Source of the DNA: Crambe crambe
Lineage: Eukaryota > Porifera > Demospongiae > Poecilosclerida > Crambeidae
Assembly (NCBI GenBank): GCA_963924555.1
Contig: OZ004582.1
Span: forward strand, 1,302,001-1,366,000
Reading direction: 5' to 3'
Length of the DNA stretch: 64,000 nt
The notes beneath the pieces were generated by a model that saw nothing but the letters and a program-made list of their open reading frames with translations, searched no databases and was not told the DNA's origin. Each line of letters begins with the position of its first letter. Positions within the stretch are counted from its first letter, which is position 1. Both the position numbers and the translations under genes were made by a program. Shown here in pieces: positions 42,966 through 53,767 of this stretch.

Positions 42966-43460
42966 TTAATAAGTCATTTGTGGGCCATTGTCGGTGAACA
43001 GTTGCTCAGGCAATCCAAAAGTATCAAACATCTTCCTGAGAACATCAATGGTTTTGGCAGCTGTTGTACTGTGCATGATCTCGACCTCCGGCCAATTTGA
43101 GTGGGTATCGACAGCAACGAACAGCTTGACCCCTTGGAAAGGACCGGCAAAGTCAAGATGCACCCGCTGCCATGGTTTCGCAGGCCAGGACCATAAATAC
43201 ATTGGGGCCATGGCAGGTGCATGTTTCACTGCCTGACATGACTGACCAAGTCTTGAATTGACTTATCCAGACCACCACGTGCAACGGCCTTCATTCGGCT
43301 GATGCCAGGGTGGTCTCCATGGAGTTCTTCTAACAGCTTCTGCTGGAGTTTCCCTGGAATAACGTTCTGACTGTGACTTCCTGCAGCGGCAGGCGTGATA
43401 ACCCATCAGCATTGGCATGCTGACCAGTGGGACGGAACTCAAGGTATGTAGGGAGTATAC
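42966..43460 (-). pseudogene. Ty3/Gypsy RNase H end to integrase core
   Basis: Leftward: QHANADGLSRLPLQEV (RNase H end), then in another frame VIPGKLQQKLLEELHGDHPG, ISRMKAVARGGLDKSIQDLV (H2C2 zinc region, H-x3-H present, Cys pair damaged by frameshift near 43230). Integrase core: PWQRVHLDFAGPFQGVKLFV (first Asp), THSNWPEVEIM and LPEQLFTDNGPQ (second Asp). Truncated before the Glu. The linker between RNase H and the zinc domain is deleted. The third Gypsy lineage in the window. Confidence 0.85.
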
Positions 43461-43524
43461 AATTGGTGAACTGGCCTTTCACCTGGCACATACGAAATTA
43501 TAGAAGTATAGCTGTGTACACTAG
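43461..43524. other. Short spacer
   Basis: Nothing recognised. Confidence 0.3.
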
Positions 43525-43985
43525 TAATTTATCTACCACTAGAAGTGCATATCATCCTGCATACATACTTGTTGTCTTACACAAGAAATGGTAAGGCTAG
43601 ATGAGGTATATGTTTGCTTCTTGTAAGTACTAGCTTAAAATAAATAAATTTGCTACTAGTTGGAAATTTTTAGTCAAGCTCTACCCTCTACTCCATTCCA
43701 CTTCCCTCTCTCCAGTCCAGATACAGGTGGTGTCACTGGTGTATGGTAGCTCTGAACCTGTATGTTAGGATAGTTTCGTACGGGGAGGGAGGGAAGTGGA
43801 ATGGAAGGGAGGGTAGAGTTTGACTAAATTTGGATCTATAGCTTTTACAAGTGGCAAACGTACCTTCATCTAGTAGCTATGGATTGTATGGCCTTACCAT
43901 TTTTTATGCAAGACAACAAGTGTCATCCAGGATGATATGCACTTCTAGCGGTAAACAAATTACTCTACCAGTAATTACTGCAATT
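43525..43985. repeat. Foldback element, about 200-bp arms
   Basis: Left arm blocks AGAAGTGCATATCATCCTG, TTGTTGTCTTACACAAGAAA and CTACTCCATTCCACTTCCCT pair with the complements on the right (CAGGATGATATGCACTTCT, TTTTTATGCAAGACAACAAG, AGGGAAGTGGAATGGAAGGG). The loop is about 75 bp near 43760. Diverged (roughly three quarters identical). No coding. Confidence 0.7.
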
Positions 43986-44137
43986 ACTAATAATACATCT
44001 TCAGGGCTCACTATAAGAAACATATTTCCCAGACAGTGTCAGAAAGAACTACAATTTCTTCTGACAAATAGCAAATTCTCCCTGACACCAACTAAACAAA
44101 TTTTTTTTTAAATGAACTAAAGTGAACAGGTTTGGTC

Positions 44138-44560
44138 TTAGTCTTCATGATCAGTGATAGTGTCTGAGTCATCTGATGATTCAAAGTCAGAGTTCATCCA
44201 CTTGTCCCAGTCCTGCAAATCTAGGGTATAACTTGTACTAGGCTGCTGTTCATCGTCTCCTGTGCCTGAAGGACTTGCAGATTTCCTGGGTGCTCGAGCA
44301 TCAGATGGGGCCCTCCTGGTCTTATCCTCCCACCACAATTTTAAAGCAGAGGTTGGATTCCACTGAGAGAGTTCAGGTCCTTCTGTCTTCACAAACCTTC
44401 TTGCCATCTCCGATGTCATTTGCTGCAAAGTACAAAGACACTCTCTCTCGATGTTCTCAGCTTCTGGGTCGAATGCCGTAGATCGGTACTCTTGTGTGAG
44501 CCTTCAGATCCCGTCTCATCGCCAGATGTGATGTTCTCCAATAGTATCACAATGTTAATT
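44138..44560 (-). CDS. Acidic C-terminal exon of unknown, repeat-linked gene
   Basis: Minus-strand open frame ending TAG at 44138. It reads RSTAFDPEAENIERECLCTL, QQMTSEMARRFVKTEGPELS, ALKLWWEDKTRRAPS and finishes with an acidic tail (FESSDDSDTITDHED). An acceptor-like AG lies near 44545. It lies downstream of exon-like array 2 on the same strand, so the array could splice to it. I do not recognise the family; L-W-W-x-x-K-x-R-R-x-P occurs at the end of some transposon proteins I have seen. Confidence 0.35.
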
Positions 44561-44697
44561 AGATTATTATTCAGCTGACAGTAACAAAAATCAGAACAAA
44601 CCAGCGAAGTGATACATAGCTTAAATAAGCTAGAGCTAAGAGCTATAATGCAATGCGCTAGCTGGACAAAATACAATACTGAGCATGCTCATAAAAT

Positions 44698-45068
44698 GGC
44701 GTGCAGCTGGAGGTGGCACTGGATGTAAGTATATTGTGTACCTATAGTTGCTTACCTTCTGGGAGGGGACGTGCAGCTGGAGGTGGCACTGGTTGATGTA
44801 ATTGTAAGAGTGTACCTATAATTGCTTACCTTCTGGGAGGGGATGTGGAGGCACTGGATGATGTAATTGTAGGAGTATATCGTGTAGTTATAGTTGCTTA
44901 GTTGCTTACCTTCTGGAAGGGGGTGTGCAGCTATAGTTGCTTACCTTCTGGGAGGGGACGTGGAGCTGGAGGTGGCACTGGATGATGTAATTGTAAGAGT
45001 AATTTGTGTAATTATAATTGCTTACTTGTGTACCTAACATCTGGGAGGGGACGTGCAGCTGGAGGTCA
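44698..45068 (-). repeat. Minisatellite of exon-like units, array 2
   Basis: Five or six diverged units of the same repeat as at 24.7 kb, same orientation. Minus-strand CCAG / short block / GTAAGC is preserved in three units with block lengths 33, 24 and 33 nt; two others are truncated. Units are 70-100 bp apart. Confidence 0.7.
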
Positions 45069-45239
45069 CGGGTGTTTCACTACATATAATTATGTGGACA
45101 CTGACGTGTAAATGAAAAATTTTCAAATTGCATAGTAACACCATAGCAACGGTGTCTAGCGCTATAATATACTGTGGTTTTAGCAGTTATTATAGCCTAG
45201 TCAGCAGTCCTGTGGCCACGTGTGTAACTCATGTGCTTA

Positions 45240-46010
45240 GAAGGAAGATCGAGCTGATTAAAGGAAAAAGAAGGAAAGAAAAAGGTCAAACCAAGCGCTG
45301 GCAACACACGCTTGCAGCATGGTACAAAGGTTTAAATCAACTACATTATGAAAACGGGCTACAAGTATTCAATTTGAACCGAGATGATGCTGCTGGATTC
45401 AAACTAGATACATTGACAACATGTAAGCAATATTCAACTCCTACTGTGCAAGGAACTGCAGTTTTGACCACAAGAACTGATTATGTAAATCGTCATCACT
45501 CTGTTTTGCCCACTACCTCTTACAATTTTACCAGGACTAAGAATACTGGTGAAGTATGTGTGGGTGTTGTGAAAGCAGTACCCATTCATACCAAAAACCC
45601 AGTACTGGTGGACTAAGTCGTGACACTAGTTACCACAAGATGTAGTGGTTCTTCATATATGAACAGAGTTGAGCTGCAGAATGGGTGTTTGTCCCTGGGA
45701 CATGCAAATACTTTCATTCCCTCTACACTAGCTGGTTAAAATCTTGACAGTGAGTCTGGTAATGTTAATGAAGAAAAGCTGAAGGAAAATTCGAATCTAG
45801 CAATCACAGCTTATATTTCACGGGTGAGAACCGGTTTCAGAAGGTTTGGGACGTTCAAAACAGGCATATGGTACGAAATCTACCAACATCATACTTGTTT
45901 TTCCTCAAGTGTTGTTTTGAAAAAGAATGCCCACATCCTGTCTGCCAATCTGGACAAAGGCCCAAAAAATCTTCATGATAGACACTTTAAACTTGTATCC
46001 CTCCCATTAT
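45240..46010 (+). pseudogene. C-terminal part of an uncharacterised multicopy invertebrate protein
   Basis: Plus-strand frame WQHTLAAWYKGLNQLHYENG, LQVFNLNRDDAAGFKLDTLT, TCKQYSTPTVQGTAVLTTRT, DYVNRHHSVLPTTSYNFTRT and GVVKAVPIHTKNPVLVD, stop at 45614. Further degraded pieces follow: ELQNGCLSLGHANTFIPSTL and VRNLPTSYLFFLKCCFEKEC with PHPVCQSG, the latter a Cys-rich block. N-R-D-D-A-A-G-F and K-x-C-P-H-P-V-C are motifs of a large uncharacterised protein family repeated in sponges and cnidarians. Its N-terminal part lies at 46.2-46.6 kb on the opposite strand. Confidence 0.5.
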
Positions 46011-46162
46011 TGTTAATCTTAAATATATAGCTTACTTACCGAATGATTTTCTTCACACAAAAAATGAGCCATTACTGGGACACAGTCCCATCCTGTTGTG
46101 CTTTCTCTGAGCTTCATTTCCACCTATCATCAATGTCCTGGAGAACTTCATAGACTTCGCTA

Positions 46163-46590
46163 CTAACAGTTATAGCGTGCTAGGTTGAGTAGGATTCTCC
46201 AGTGCTTATCAGGGTTGAAGCGCAAATTGAATCTCTTTCTAGCACGTCTGGTAGTAACTTGAGCGAGTCCTTGGTACCTTTTGGCTGACAATCGTCGCTT
46301 GTTTCTGGGGATACACAATTCTACGGTTGTCCCATATGAAATACTTCTACCGAGTTTTGATTCCAAGTGCTTCTGTATCTTGCTGTAAGTCACTTTATCT
46401 TTGATCTAGACAAAAATCTGCACTCTGCTATGGCTTTAGCTTTTAATCTCCGAATTTTTCTCCTCAGCTAGATTTTCTTTTCCTTGATTAACTTAGATGA
46501 TTTGTCATCACATTCATCACTGTCCGAATCAGTCACAACCTCTCCATTTATCTTCTTTAAAGTCAACTTGTGAACCTATGTAAGCACGGT
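46163..46590 (-). pseudogene. N-terminal part of the same uncharacterised multicopy protein
   Basis: Leftward from about 46590: VHKLTLKKINGEVVTDSDSD, a stop, LRRKIRRLKAKAIAECRFL, then TYSKIQKHLESKLGRSISYG, TTVELCIPRNKRRLSAKRYQ, GLAQVTTRRARKRFNLRFNP and DKHW. K-x-x-Y-G-T-x-V-x-L-C-x-x-R-x-K-R-x-x-S-x-x-R-Y plus R-R-A-R-K-x-F-x-x-x-x-N-P-D-x-H-W precede the N-R-D-D-A-A-G-F block in this family. Here that next block is on the plus strand to the left. Confidence 0.5.
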
Positions 46591-46599
46591 GTGACTGTA

Positions 46600-47060
46600 C
46601 ACCAATTATACCAGTAGTGTGCCAGCTGTGGAATTTTGCTGGCACACCCAACAAGATCACTCATTGGTGATATGAGGTACCAGAGTCCAGACAGACTGAT
46701 ACAAAGGTACAAAGGTCATGATTGTTGAGTCCTGCATTAATACCTTCTTGGTAGTGCTTGAGGGAAGTAGCTGGAGGTCATCCCGCTTATACCCAGGAAT
46801 CCGGCCAGGGAGAAGTGATTGTATAAAGAAAGAAAGGCCCCCTAAAATAGACCAGTTGCATCTATTTCCCTAGGAATGTCATGCGTGGATGCCCTGGATC
46901 CATTGAAGACTGTATTGGAGTCAATGAAGAAACTGTAGCGGAGATATAGCCTTTAGAAGATCAGAGGTGTTGTGTGTGCAGACCTAGCAGTAGGGTTGTT
47001 CCATGACATTAGGTAAGTTAGCCAAGGGTTGTGTTTTAGGACTATGAATTGTTACATGCC
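46600..47060. other. No gene recognised
   Basis: Non-coding with GGTAAGTT-like and ATCACTCATTGG-type sequence but nothing I can assign. Confidence 0.3.
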
Positions 47061-47069
47061 AATGTATGT

Positions 47070-48005
47070 ACTGTACAGATCACAGTCTGTCCTTATAAAC
47101 CTACTCCAGATAACGATCGTTATGTTTACATAGGAAGACGTTTTGTGTCTCCCATCAAGCCAGGACCAAGGGCAGAACGTGCAAATAGAAGAAGATAGAT
47201 CTATTTATTAGAGATCGCAGCTCCACACCAGCTCCATATTCTTCTAGATCGGTTACTCCTGCCGTGCCTTCAGAGGAACCACAGTCTGAAGTGGAACAGA
47301 CTCATCCGAATATTTCAGAAATGGATCCCCGCACTGTTCTTTTGGCTCGTATTGAGCTTCTTGAGAGTGAAACTAAGAAGTTAAAAGAAGCACCCAAGAG
47401 AAAGCACCACTTCCACATTGAAGATATTCAGAAGATGGTTTCATTTTATACGGGATTTGTTTCATTTAGGGTTTTTAGTGCCTTTTTTGAGTTTCTTGGA
47501 CAGCTGTTGATCACCTTAATTACTGAGGATCCAAGAAGAGAGTTAATCTACAGCGGTGACGATCTTTTAAGCTTAATCCTAAGAACCAACTTTTTCTTGT
47601 ATTGGTCAAGTTAAAACTGAACTAAAAGATTTGGCATATCAATTTGGCATTTCACCATCTCAAACATCCCGGTATATAACTACTTGGATTTCTTTTTTGT
47701 ATCATCAGCTCAAAGAGATAAATTGGGTGCCTACAGTAAAACAAGTGTTGGGAACCCTGCCTACAGCATTAAAGGAACACTTTCAATCGGTAGGATAAAA
47801 AATTGTCAAAACCTGAAAGGAATGATACCAATTTCAATGGCTCGATTAACTAATATGTTTGCACATTTCTACCCTTGGCAAAATACTGCAGTGAAAAGGA
47901 AGTTGAAGACTATTTCAAGCAACTATCAGACTGTGATTCTGACACAGATTCTGATATTGATTCTGATGTACACTCTGATTCATCAATATGTATCACCGCC
48001 AACAC
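47070..48005 (+). pseudogene. THAP/DDE_4-type transposase remnant
   Basis: Starts with the end of a THAP domain region (NDRYVYIGRRFVSPIKPGPR). A leader and coiled-coil follow: MDPRTVLLARIELLESETKK, LKEAPKRKHHFHIEDIQKMV, then SFYTGFVSFRVFSAFFEFLG. After a frameshift: LAYQFGISPSQTSRYITTWI (helix-turn-helix preceding DDE_4) and SFLYHQLKEINWVP, QVLGTLPTALKEHF. The DDE core should come next but is gone; instead a short acidic tail (YCSEKEVEDYFKQLSDCDSD) appears. This architecture is that of ISL2EU/Harbinger-like transposases with THAP domains. Truncated and frameshifted. Confidence 0.65.
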
Positions 48006-48418
48006 CTCCAGTACTAAAAATATACCAAAAATTAATTAACTTTTTTGACATATTTCGTATTGGAAGTCCAAGTGGAGAAACAGGGCTTACCAGTTCCAGA
48101 CCAATTTGAGTAGGAGTCAAGTAGTCCAGTAGTCTCGGTTAAGGGTGCCGATACATCCCGCCCACGCATGGTTGCTATGGAAGAATAGCTTTAAAACTAT
48201 TTGCCTTAGAGACATCTGACTTGGACCAAGTTATTACATACTAAAATAGTACTACATTATCAGTTTCAATATTCAGTGGAAAGGGTGAGAAAGCATTCTC
48301 AGTGAAATATTGAATTCTAACACATGTCCAAATGAAACCTGCATCTATTCAGGAACAGCCTCAAGTTTACATAGATTTTGATTGAACAACCGACTTGCAA
48401 TCCTCACAATCTCATCTA

Positions 48419-49022
48419 GTCTGGTGTAGCCGACCCTTTATCTTCCTTTTCTCGGGGGCGGGAGAAAAGAAAGGGTCTGGTGACTCTAGCATCAACAAGT
48501 TGTGTTGCGCATGAAAAACGATGCGCCAATCAGATCGCTTGGATCCATCACACGATATAGCCATAAACTTGCGTTTCTAAAATCATCTGCTTTTTGGAGC
48601 CTGCCCCTTACTTTTCTATGGGATCAAGATCGACTCGATAAGCCCTTGATGGGATCGATCGTGGCTGTAGCTAGCTGTTTCGAGTGAGATGAGAAGTTAT
48701 TAGCAGGCAGATCAATCAACTTATACGGCACTACGAGGCTAGGGCTAGGGCTTCTGCAAGGGAGCAAGCGTTAGGTGTATGGGACATACTATTCACGCAC
48801 TGTTGTGACTCCAAGGCTGTTGTCACTCGATCCCCACTTCTTAGACTCTCCAAGAATTCTCCTTTCTCTAACTACTGCTGTTTGCGTAAATTACTTGCGC
48901 ATGATTCATGATTGCCATGATGTAATGTTCAAAAATGATGTAATGACACAAGTCGTATATGTTAACCCATTCTCCTTCCCCCGCCCCAAGGAAAGGAAGG
49001 TAAAGGGTCGGCTGTGCCAGAC
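48419..49022. mobile_element. Non-autonomous DNA transposon with 45-bp TIRs, TA-flanked
   Basis: Left GTCTGGTGTAGCCGACCCTT continues for 45 bases matching the complement of the right end ...AAGGGTCGGCTGTGCCAGAC. TA lies on both sides. At 604 bp it encodes nothing; the plus-strand frame crossing its right end is incidental. An internal CGGGAGAAAAGAAAGGGTCT block is a further inverted copy of the terminus. TA flanks suggest a Tc1/mariner- or pogo-driven element. Confidence 0.8.
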
Positions 49023-49399
49023 TAAATCTTATCCTCACTATGGGTTCCATGAAGGAGACATGCTTATGATTGCCATCATACCAAATTTCAATAATCACAT
49101 CCATAATTATTACCAAACTACTCCCACGAGGTGTATATTAACATCAAAGAATATGACAGACATACACCAGTATCCCCCCACCCCGGCTGAAGAATGGCTA
49201 CCTGTCGTCCAATCCAAAAGCATTTAATAGATTTCTAGAAGGACTTGCTAGACCTGCTAGAGCAAGCAGAGTCCCAAACTGGGTCGCATTTGTCCACTGC
49301 TGAGTTACTGACCAAGTTTCGGAGTCTTACCCACATATTACAGTAAGCAGACCAAGACAGTCAAAAGGATCACCGTACCTATTATGAATAGTGCTTGTT

Positions 49400-49545
49400 C
49401 ATATCGAATGCTGACTTCTTTAGCTCTTTGGACTTGGCTAGCATAACAAGGTCAGAGTACACAAAGTAGTGCATTATCACATCTGCCTTTAGTTTCGCTA
49501 GTAGTTCAGTGTCCAGTAGTTTCTTAAACACAGTGCACTCAAGGT
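49400..49545 (-). pseudogene. Unidentified coding remnant
   Basis: An uninterrupted minus frame NNLECTVFKKLLDTELLAKL, KADVIMHYFVYSDLVMLAKS, KELKKSAFDMNKHYS looks protein-like (helical, charged) but I do not recognise the family. Confidence 0.3.
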
Positions 49546-49734
49546 TGTTTCCCTACTGGAGATCAAGGGATATCTGTGCACAAGCTTGATAATAGCAGCT
49601 ATCCTCTGGGCTGCACTCGGTCACTTTGAGCTGAAGAAAGTCTTTGAAACTCCTTCCACATCCATAAAAGTATCCACTGAATTGTAGTCTCTGCCCTCAC
49701 TTGTACTAGCTTCCAACTGATCTGCTTAGCTTTA

Positions 49735-50145
49735 AATGTATCCCAAAGCAGAAACACACAATAATACGGTATGCGTCTTCCCTCGTTCAGCAGATGTGAT
49801 GGCATAAACATTACGCCGTCCAAGCTGTGCAACAACTTTGCCCAGCTTGTGTATGATGCTTATACCTGTTTCAAAAGCAATGGTTTGGAAATCAAATTAT
49901 GCAGAGCACCCAACTTTCCAAAAATTGAGCGGTTGGAACACACTGCTCTGCTATATGAGAGGGGTTGAGGAGAATGAATTGTATGTAAGCTTGGGATGGC
50001 GACGGAGAAAGCCTTTGAACCACGCTTGTCCGGCACTTTCATCTTCAAATGGATGTCTGGGATGATACTTCTCCGCAATCTTGTATGCCATTCTCATGAC
50101 GGTTTCTCGTCCCAGCCCAAACCCCATTATCTGCCATCTCCACAA
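49735..50145 (-). pseudogene. pogo/Tigger-like transposase fragment
   Basis: Leftward from 50145: GFGLGRETVMRMAYKIAEKY, PFEDESAGQAWFKGFLRRHP, KLTYNS, the CENP-B-type HTH domain. After a deletion the DDE_1 core resumes at about 49870: GISIIHKLGKVVAQLGRRNV, YAITSAERGKTHTVLLCVSA, LGYI. A weak VDTFMDVEGVSKTFF block follows. No catalytic Asp of the core is visible. A different copy from the one at 39.3 kb. Confidence 0.75.
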
Positions 50146-50747
50146 GCCAGCTCATCTTCTTCTTCTTACTGGCCTATCAACTGCAGCTTTCATACTTTCC
50201 ATTGTCCATAGTTTATGCTTCTGCTTATATTTGATAAGACACAAGACTACTGACAAATCTGCATTCAATACCAGAATTCGCAGTATATGGATGTACCTGC
50301 TAGCTAGCCATGGACATTCTTTTTGTACACTATGATGCTAGCTATACATGCTACAGAGATGCTAGCTAGCTATACATGGTAAATATAGTTATACATGTCA
50401 TTGTCAACAGGGGAAAAAATTCCTGAATTCACACAAAGACATGTCTCAGATATGTATTATAATGCTGAGCTGGAGAATGAGATTAGAAAAGACCATCCAG
50501 AACGTATCGATGTGACAGCGTTATTATCTGAGCAGAGAGACAAAACATATATAATACACCTTCGGATGGATGCAAGAAACGGGGTATAGCTATCCATGCA
50601 TGCATGCATACCATTGTGGGATGTGACTTTTGTTGTTGAACCTGACCACACCCATTTGCTTTATATACTTAGGCGGATGGTACCATTTCACAGTCCACTA
50701 CCTGTACACCTGCAATCTGTGTGTATGCTCATATCAATGCTATTTAT
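50146..50747. other. No gene recognised
   Basis: A 64-codon plus frame (50395-50589) is unrecognised. GCTAGCTATACATG is repeated in tandem around 50338-50378. Confidence 0.3.
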
Positions 50748-50880
50748 ACAAGTGAATGCAAAAAATTTCTTCGAAATAAAAATGTGAAGTAGGGATGCTA
50801 TTATAACTGCAGCTTCATTATGAAAACCAAGTACTGCAGCATCGAAGCAGTATGGCCCAAAAATCTAGCTGGAATATGTA
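50748..50880. repeat. Partial foldback MITE (A5)
   Basis: CAAGTGAATGCAAAAAATTT, AAGTAGGGATGC and AACTGCAGCTTCATTATGAA match both arms of copy A1. The opposite terminus is missing; the sequence joins a hAT fragment. Confidence 0.6.
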
Positions 50881-51310
50881 TTATAATTTGACATACTTAT
50901 AGATATGATTCCAGTGATTATCAGTCCTAAAATCCTTCAGAGTGCTTATTGTAGCGAGAACATGGTCTGCTGCTTTGGCTAGGTCCATTTCTCTACTCTG
51001 AAGTTGATCAGAGAGACTTTTTGTGCATGATAATATTCTCCAGAATGTAATCAGTGATACCAAAAACTTAAAAGTTTGTACCTGTGTCCAAATTCCAGTA
51101 GCTTCGATAGCTCTTGATCTATCTTCTCCATTTGCTATTTCTTCTAAGGTTGCTATATCTGAATCCATAACGCTGAGCCTCACATCACCAGTCTGTTGGA
51201 ATAATCCCAGGTATCGTCTGAAATTCACATCTGATGGGAAATAAAAGTTGCAGACTTCTTGTGGGCTATGCTTAGCCACACAATTCTCCATCGAAAATCT
51301 ACTGAGTAAG
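50881..51310 (-). pseudogene. hAT transposase internal fragment (ZMYM1 type)
   Basis: Minus frame of 136 codons. The N-terminal part NFYFPSDVNFRRYLGLFQQT is unfamiliar; from EATGIWTQVQTFKFLVSLIT onward it matches the hAT copy at 0.5-0.9 kb almost residue for residue (ILSCTKSLSDQLQSREMDLA, KAADHVLATISTLKDFRTDN). It stops at the MITE boundary. Same hAT lineage as the first element. Confidence 0.75.
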
Positions 51311-52101
51311 GTATTGGCATACTACTAGCTAGCTAGATTTGAATTTGGCACAATTTTCAAGAGCTCATACTGGAGTCAAATAGTGGTCACTATCATAGCA
51401 GATTTCTAATTATTATTCTACTAGAATAGGTAAGGAGGTGTGGTCTCACCACTGGGCATGTGGGGTCACACTAACCATAGTGAGTTGCTCTCCTGTTATC
51501 AAGAGCTCACGCTGATTCAGCATTCCTGACGTAGTCAAATTGTGGTCACTTATCAAGAGCTAACGCTGGATATCCAGCGTTCCTGGCATAGTCCACTTTC
51601 ATAGCAGATTTCTTATTCTACACTGGGCCAAAAGTGAGATTTCCTGTGTGGCATATGTTAATAAAATGTGTAGTGGATTCAAGCAATACCTATACCACAC
51701 ATTTTAGATGATGTTGTCTTTCACATATCCACCTGTAGAATTTATGGTTTGTCATCTAATTGTACTGCACAGCATGATAAATGATACCGTCATGCATGTA
51801 TTCTCCCATAGTAAATTATGGTCTATCCACTAATGTTACACTGTACTGTTGATAGATGAAATTTTCCTAATATATAATAATATTATGGTCATGTCATCTG
51901 ACAGCACACTCAGACCCAATGACGTATAGCATCCATGAGTTGAAACGCTTTTGTTATTATGAATATATTATAATAAATATGGATACAAATTAACAATTGG
52001 TGTAAAAAAGAGTACAGTTTCTCCTCCATCTAGCTTGTCAATTAAAGATGCTGATCTACCTTTAATAAACTGTACAGGAATCAAACTGTATCAAATAAAT
52101 C
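51311..52101. other. No gene; short direct repeats
   Basis: TATCAAGAGCTCACGCTG/TATCAAGAGCTAACGCTG and TTCATAGCAGATTTCTTATT/ATCATAGCAGATTTCTAATT recur between 51350 and 51630. No coding. Confidence 0.4.
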
Positions 52102-52304
52102 TTAAAGGGTATATGAAGTCAAAAAAATTTTTTCCTCAAAATACCACCAAGAACCTTCTAAGGTGATGCATAATCTTGCCTCAAAATAGTTTGAGTCAAA
52201 ACTCAATACAGCACCCATAGTAAATGTATTATTTTATTCATCTCCTGTTGTGGGCGGGGCTTCGCGGTGACGTAGATGTAGGGATTCATTGACCGGCTCA
52301 AGTC

Positions 52305-53625
52305 ATGGGAAGAAATTGCATTGTTTATGGATGCTCTAAAGGGTGTCACACTTTTCAAGTTTCCTACAGATAACTAAGGAAGGAATGGACCAAACAAGTG
52401 CAGAGGACAAGAGACAAGTGGAAGGGTCCAAGCAAGTACTCAGCAGTTTGTTGTGAACATTTCACAGAGGATTGTTTTGAATCGATTTCGGTCATTTCTA
52501 ATAAAAATGAAGCAAATATTGAAGCCCACTGCTGTGCCTACCATTTTTCCAAGAGCAGTAACCCCCAAAAGACTCCGTACTTCATCTGCTTTCAGAAAAG
52601 CAGAGATTGTCTCAGAGGCCTCAAGTTCTCATACGGATGCAGTATCCGATGAACAATCACAAGAGGCTGATAATGTTGATGTAAGCATCAGGTGTTACAT
52701 GGTGCATGCATCAAATAGCTATTTTCTGCAGGAAGAGTTACCATCCATGGCAGTTCAAGTAAATACAAGGCTTCAACGCAAGAATGCCAAGATTCAAGTG
52801 AGAGTGAACTCAAAGGATAAAGGTATACATATTATAGAAGATAGCTATCACTGTCCCTTTCTACAGGAACACAGACAGATTTCAAGAACAGATGTGATGT
52901 TGGCAGATATTCTATGAAGAACCCCAGCCTGAAGTAGTTGTTGCCAAGTGAGTATCATTAGCATGAATTTGCTTGTGATCAACTAAACTAACAGATGTTA
53001 AAATCCACACAGTTGGTACATTTCTAAGTGTAAGTCAGTCATGCAAACATTGTGAATATCAGCACAACTGGGAAAGTCAACCATTCATTAAAAATGTTCC
53101 TGCTGGTAACCTTCTACTCTCTGCCTCTATTCTGTTTACTGGATCTCGGGGCCTATGAAGACTCAGCGAGTTTTTGATTTCCTTACATACACCACGCACT
53201 TTCTACGAGCATCAAAAGCGATACATTGAACGTTTGGAGTCGGCAGCAAAAGAATGTGATAGAAGTACTTCAAGCATTGGATAAGCCTCTCTACTTGGTG
53301 GTGATGGGCGAAGTGATAGTCCTGGTCATTCCGCGAAGTATGGTGCTATGGAACTGGAGCATATTTCATTTTGGATGTGGAGTTAGTTCAGGTATACAGG
53401 TGTAATGCTCTACCCTCAGGCAGCAATTCCATGTAATATTAGACACTAAACCAAGTTAGAAATTGTGTGATATCATCAGGAACAAAGATATCCAAAACTT
53501 ATCAACATCGTACCAAACGTCTCAATTGGAGGCCTTCCACAGTGTTGTAATTCAGTTTGCCCCCAAAATTACAGCATTCTACTATGTGGGCATGAAATCA
53601 AGGTACTGTATTAATTATAGGTTAT
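52305..53625 (+). pseudogene. THAP-domain transposase of the Kolobok-like element
   Basis: Starts MGRNCIVYGCSKGCHTF, the first half of a C2CH THAP finger (C-x4-C). A frameshift and stop follow, then WTKQVQRTRDKWKGPSKYSA, VCCEHFTEDCFES completes C-x2-H. AVPTIFP near 52535 is the invariant end of the THAP fold. Later: GTQTDFKNRCDVGRYS, then the transposase region CKHCEYQHNWESQPFIKNVP, AGNLLLSASILFTGS, GGDGRSDSPGHSAKYGAMEL (conserved acidic site) and TSQLEAFHSVVIQFAPKITA, FYYVGMKSR. The middle of the catalytic domain is deleted near 53400. The order matches THAP-containing multicopy proteins of animals. Dead. Confidence 0.75.
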
Positions 53626-53767
53626 GTTGAAGAATTAATGTCTGAATTGCTAGTAGTGCATGCAAGTGGTACAACTAATACCTCAGAATTGGCTACCCCA
53701 GGCTTCCTGTGCAGTGAGTTTGAAAAACCAGACAAGAAGGAGGCCATAAAGGAAAAACAGACTAGAT

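Noticed and set aside
48775..49227. 150-codon plus-strand frame
   Set aside because: It crosses the right TIR of a non-autonomous transposon and has no domain features.
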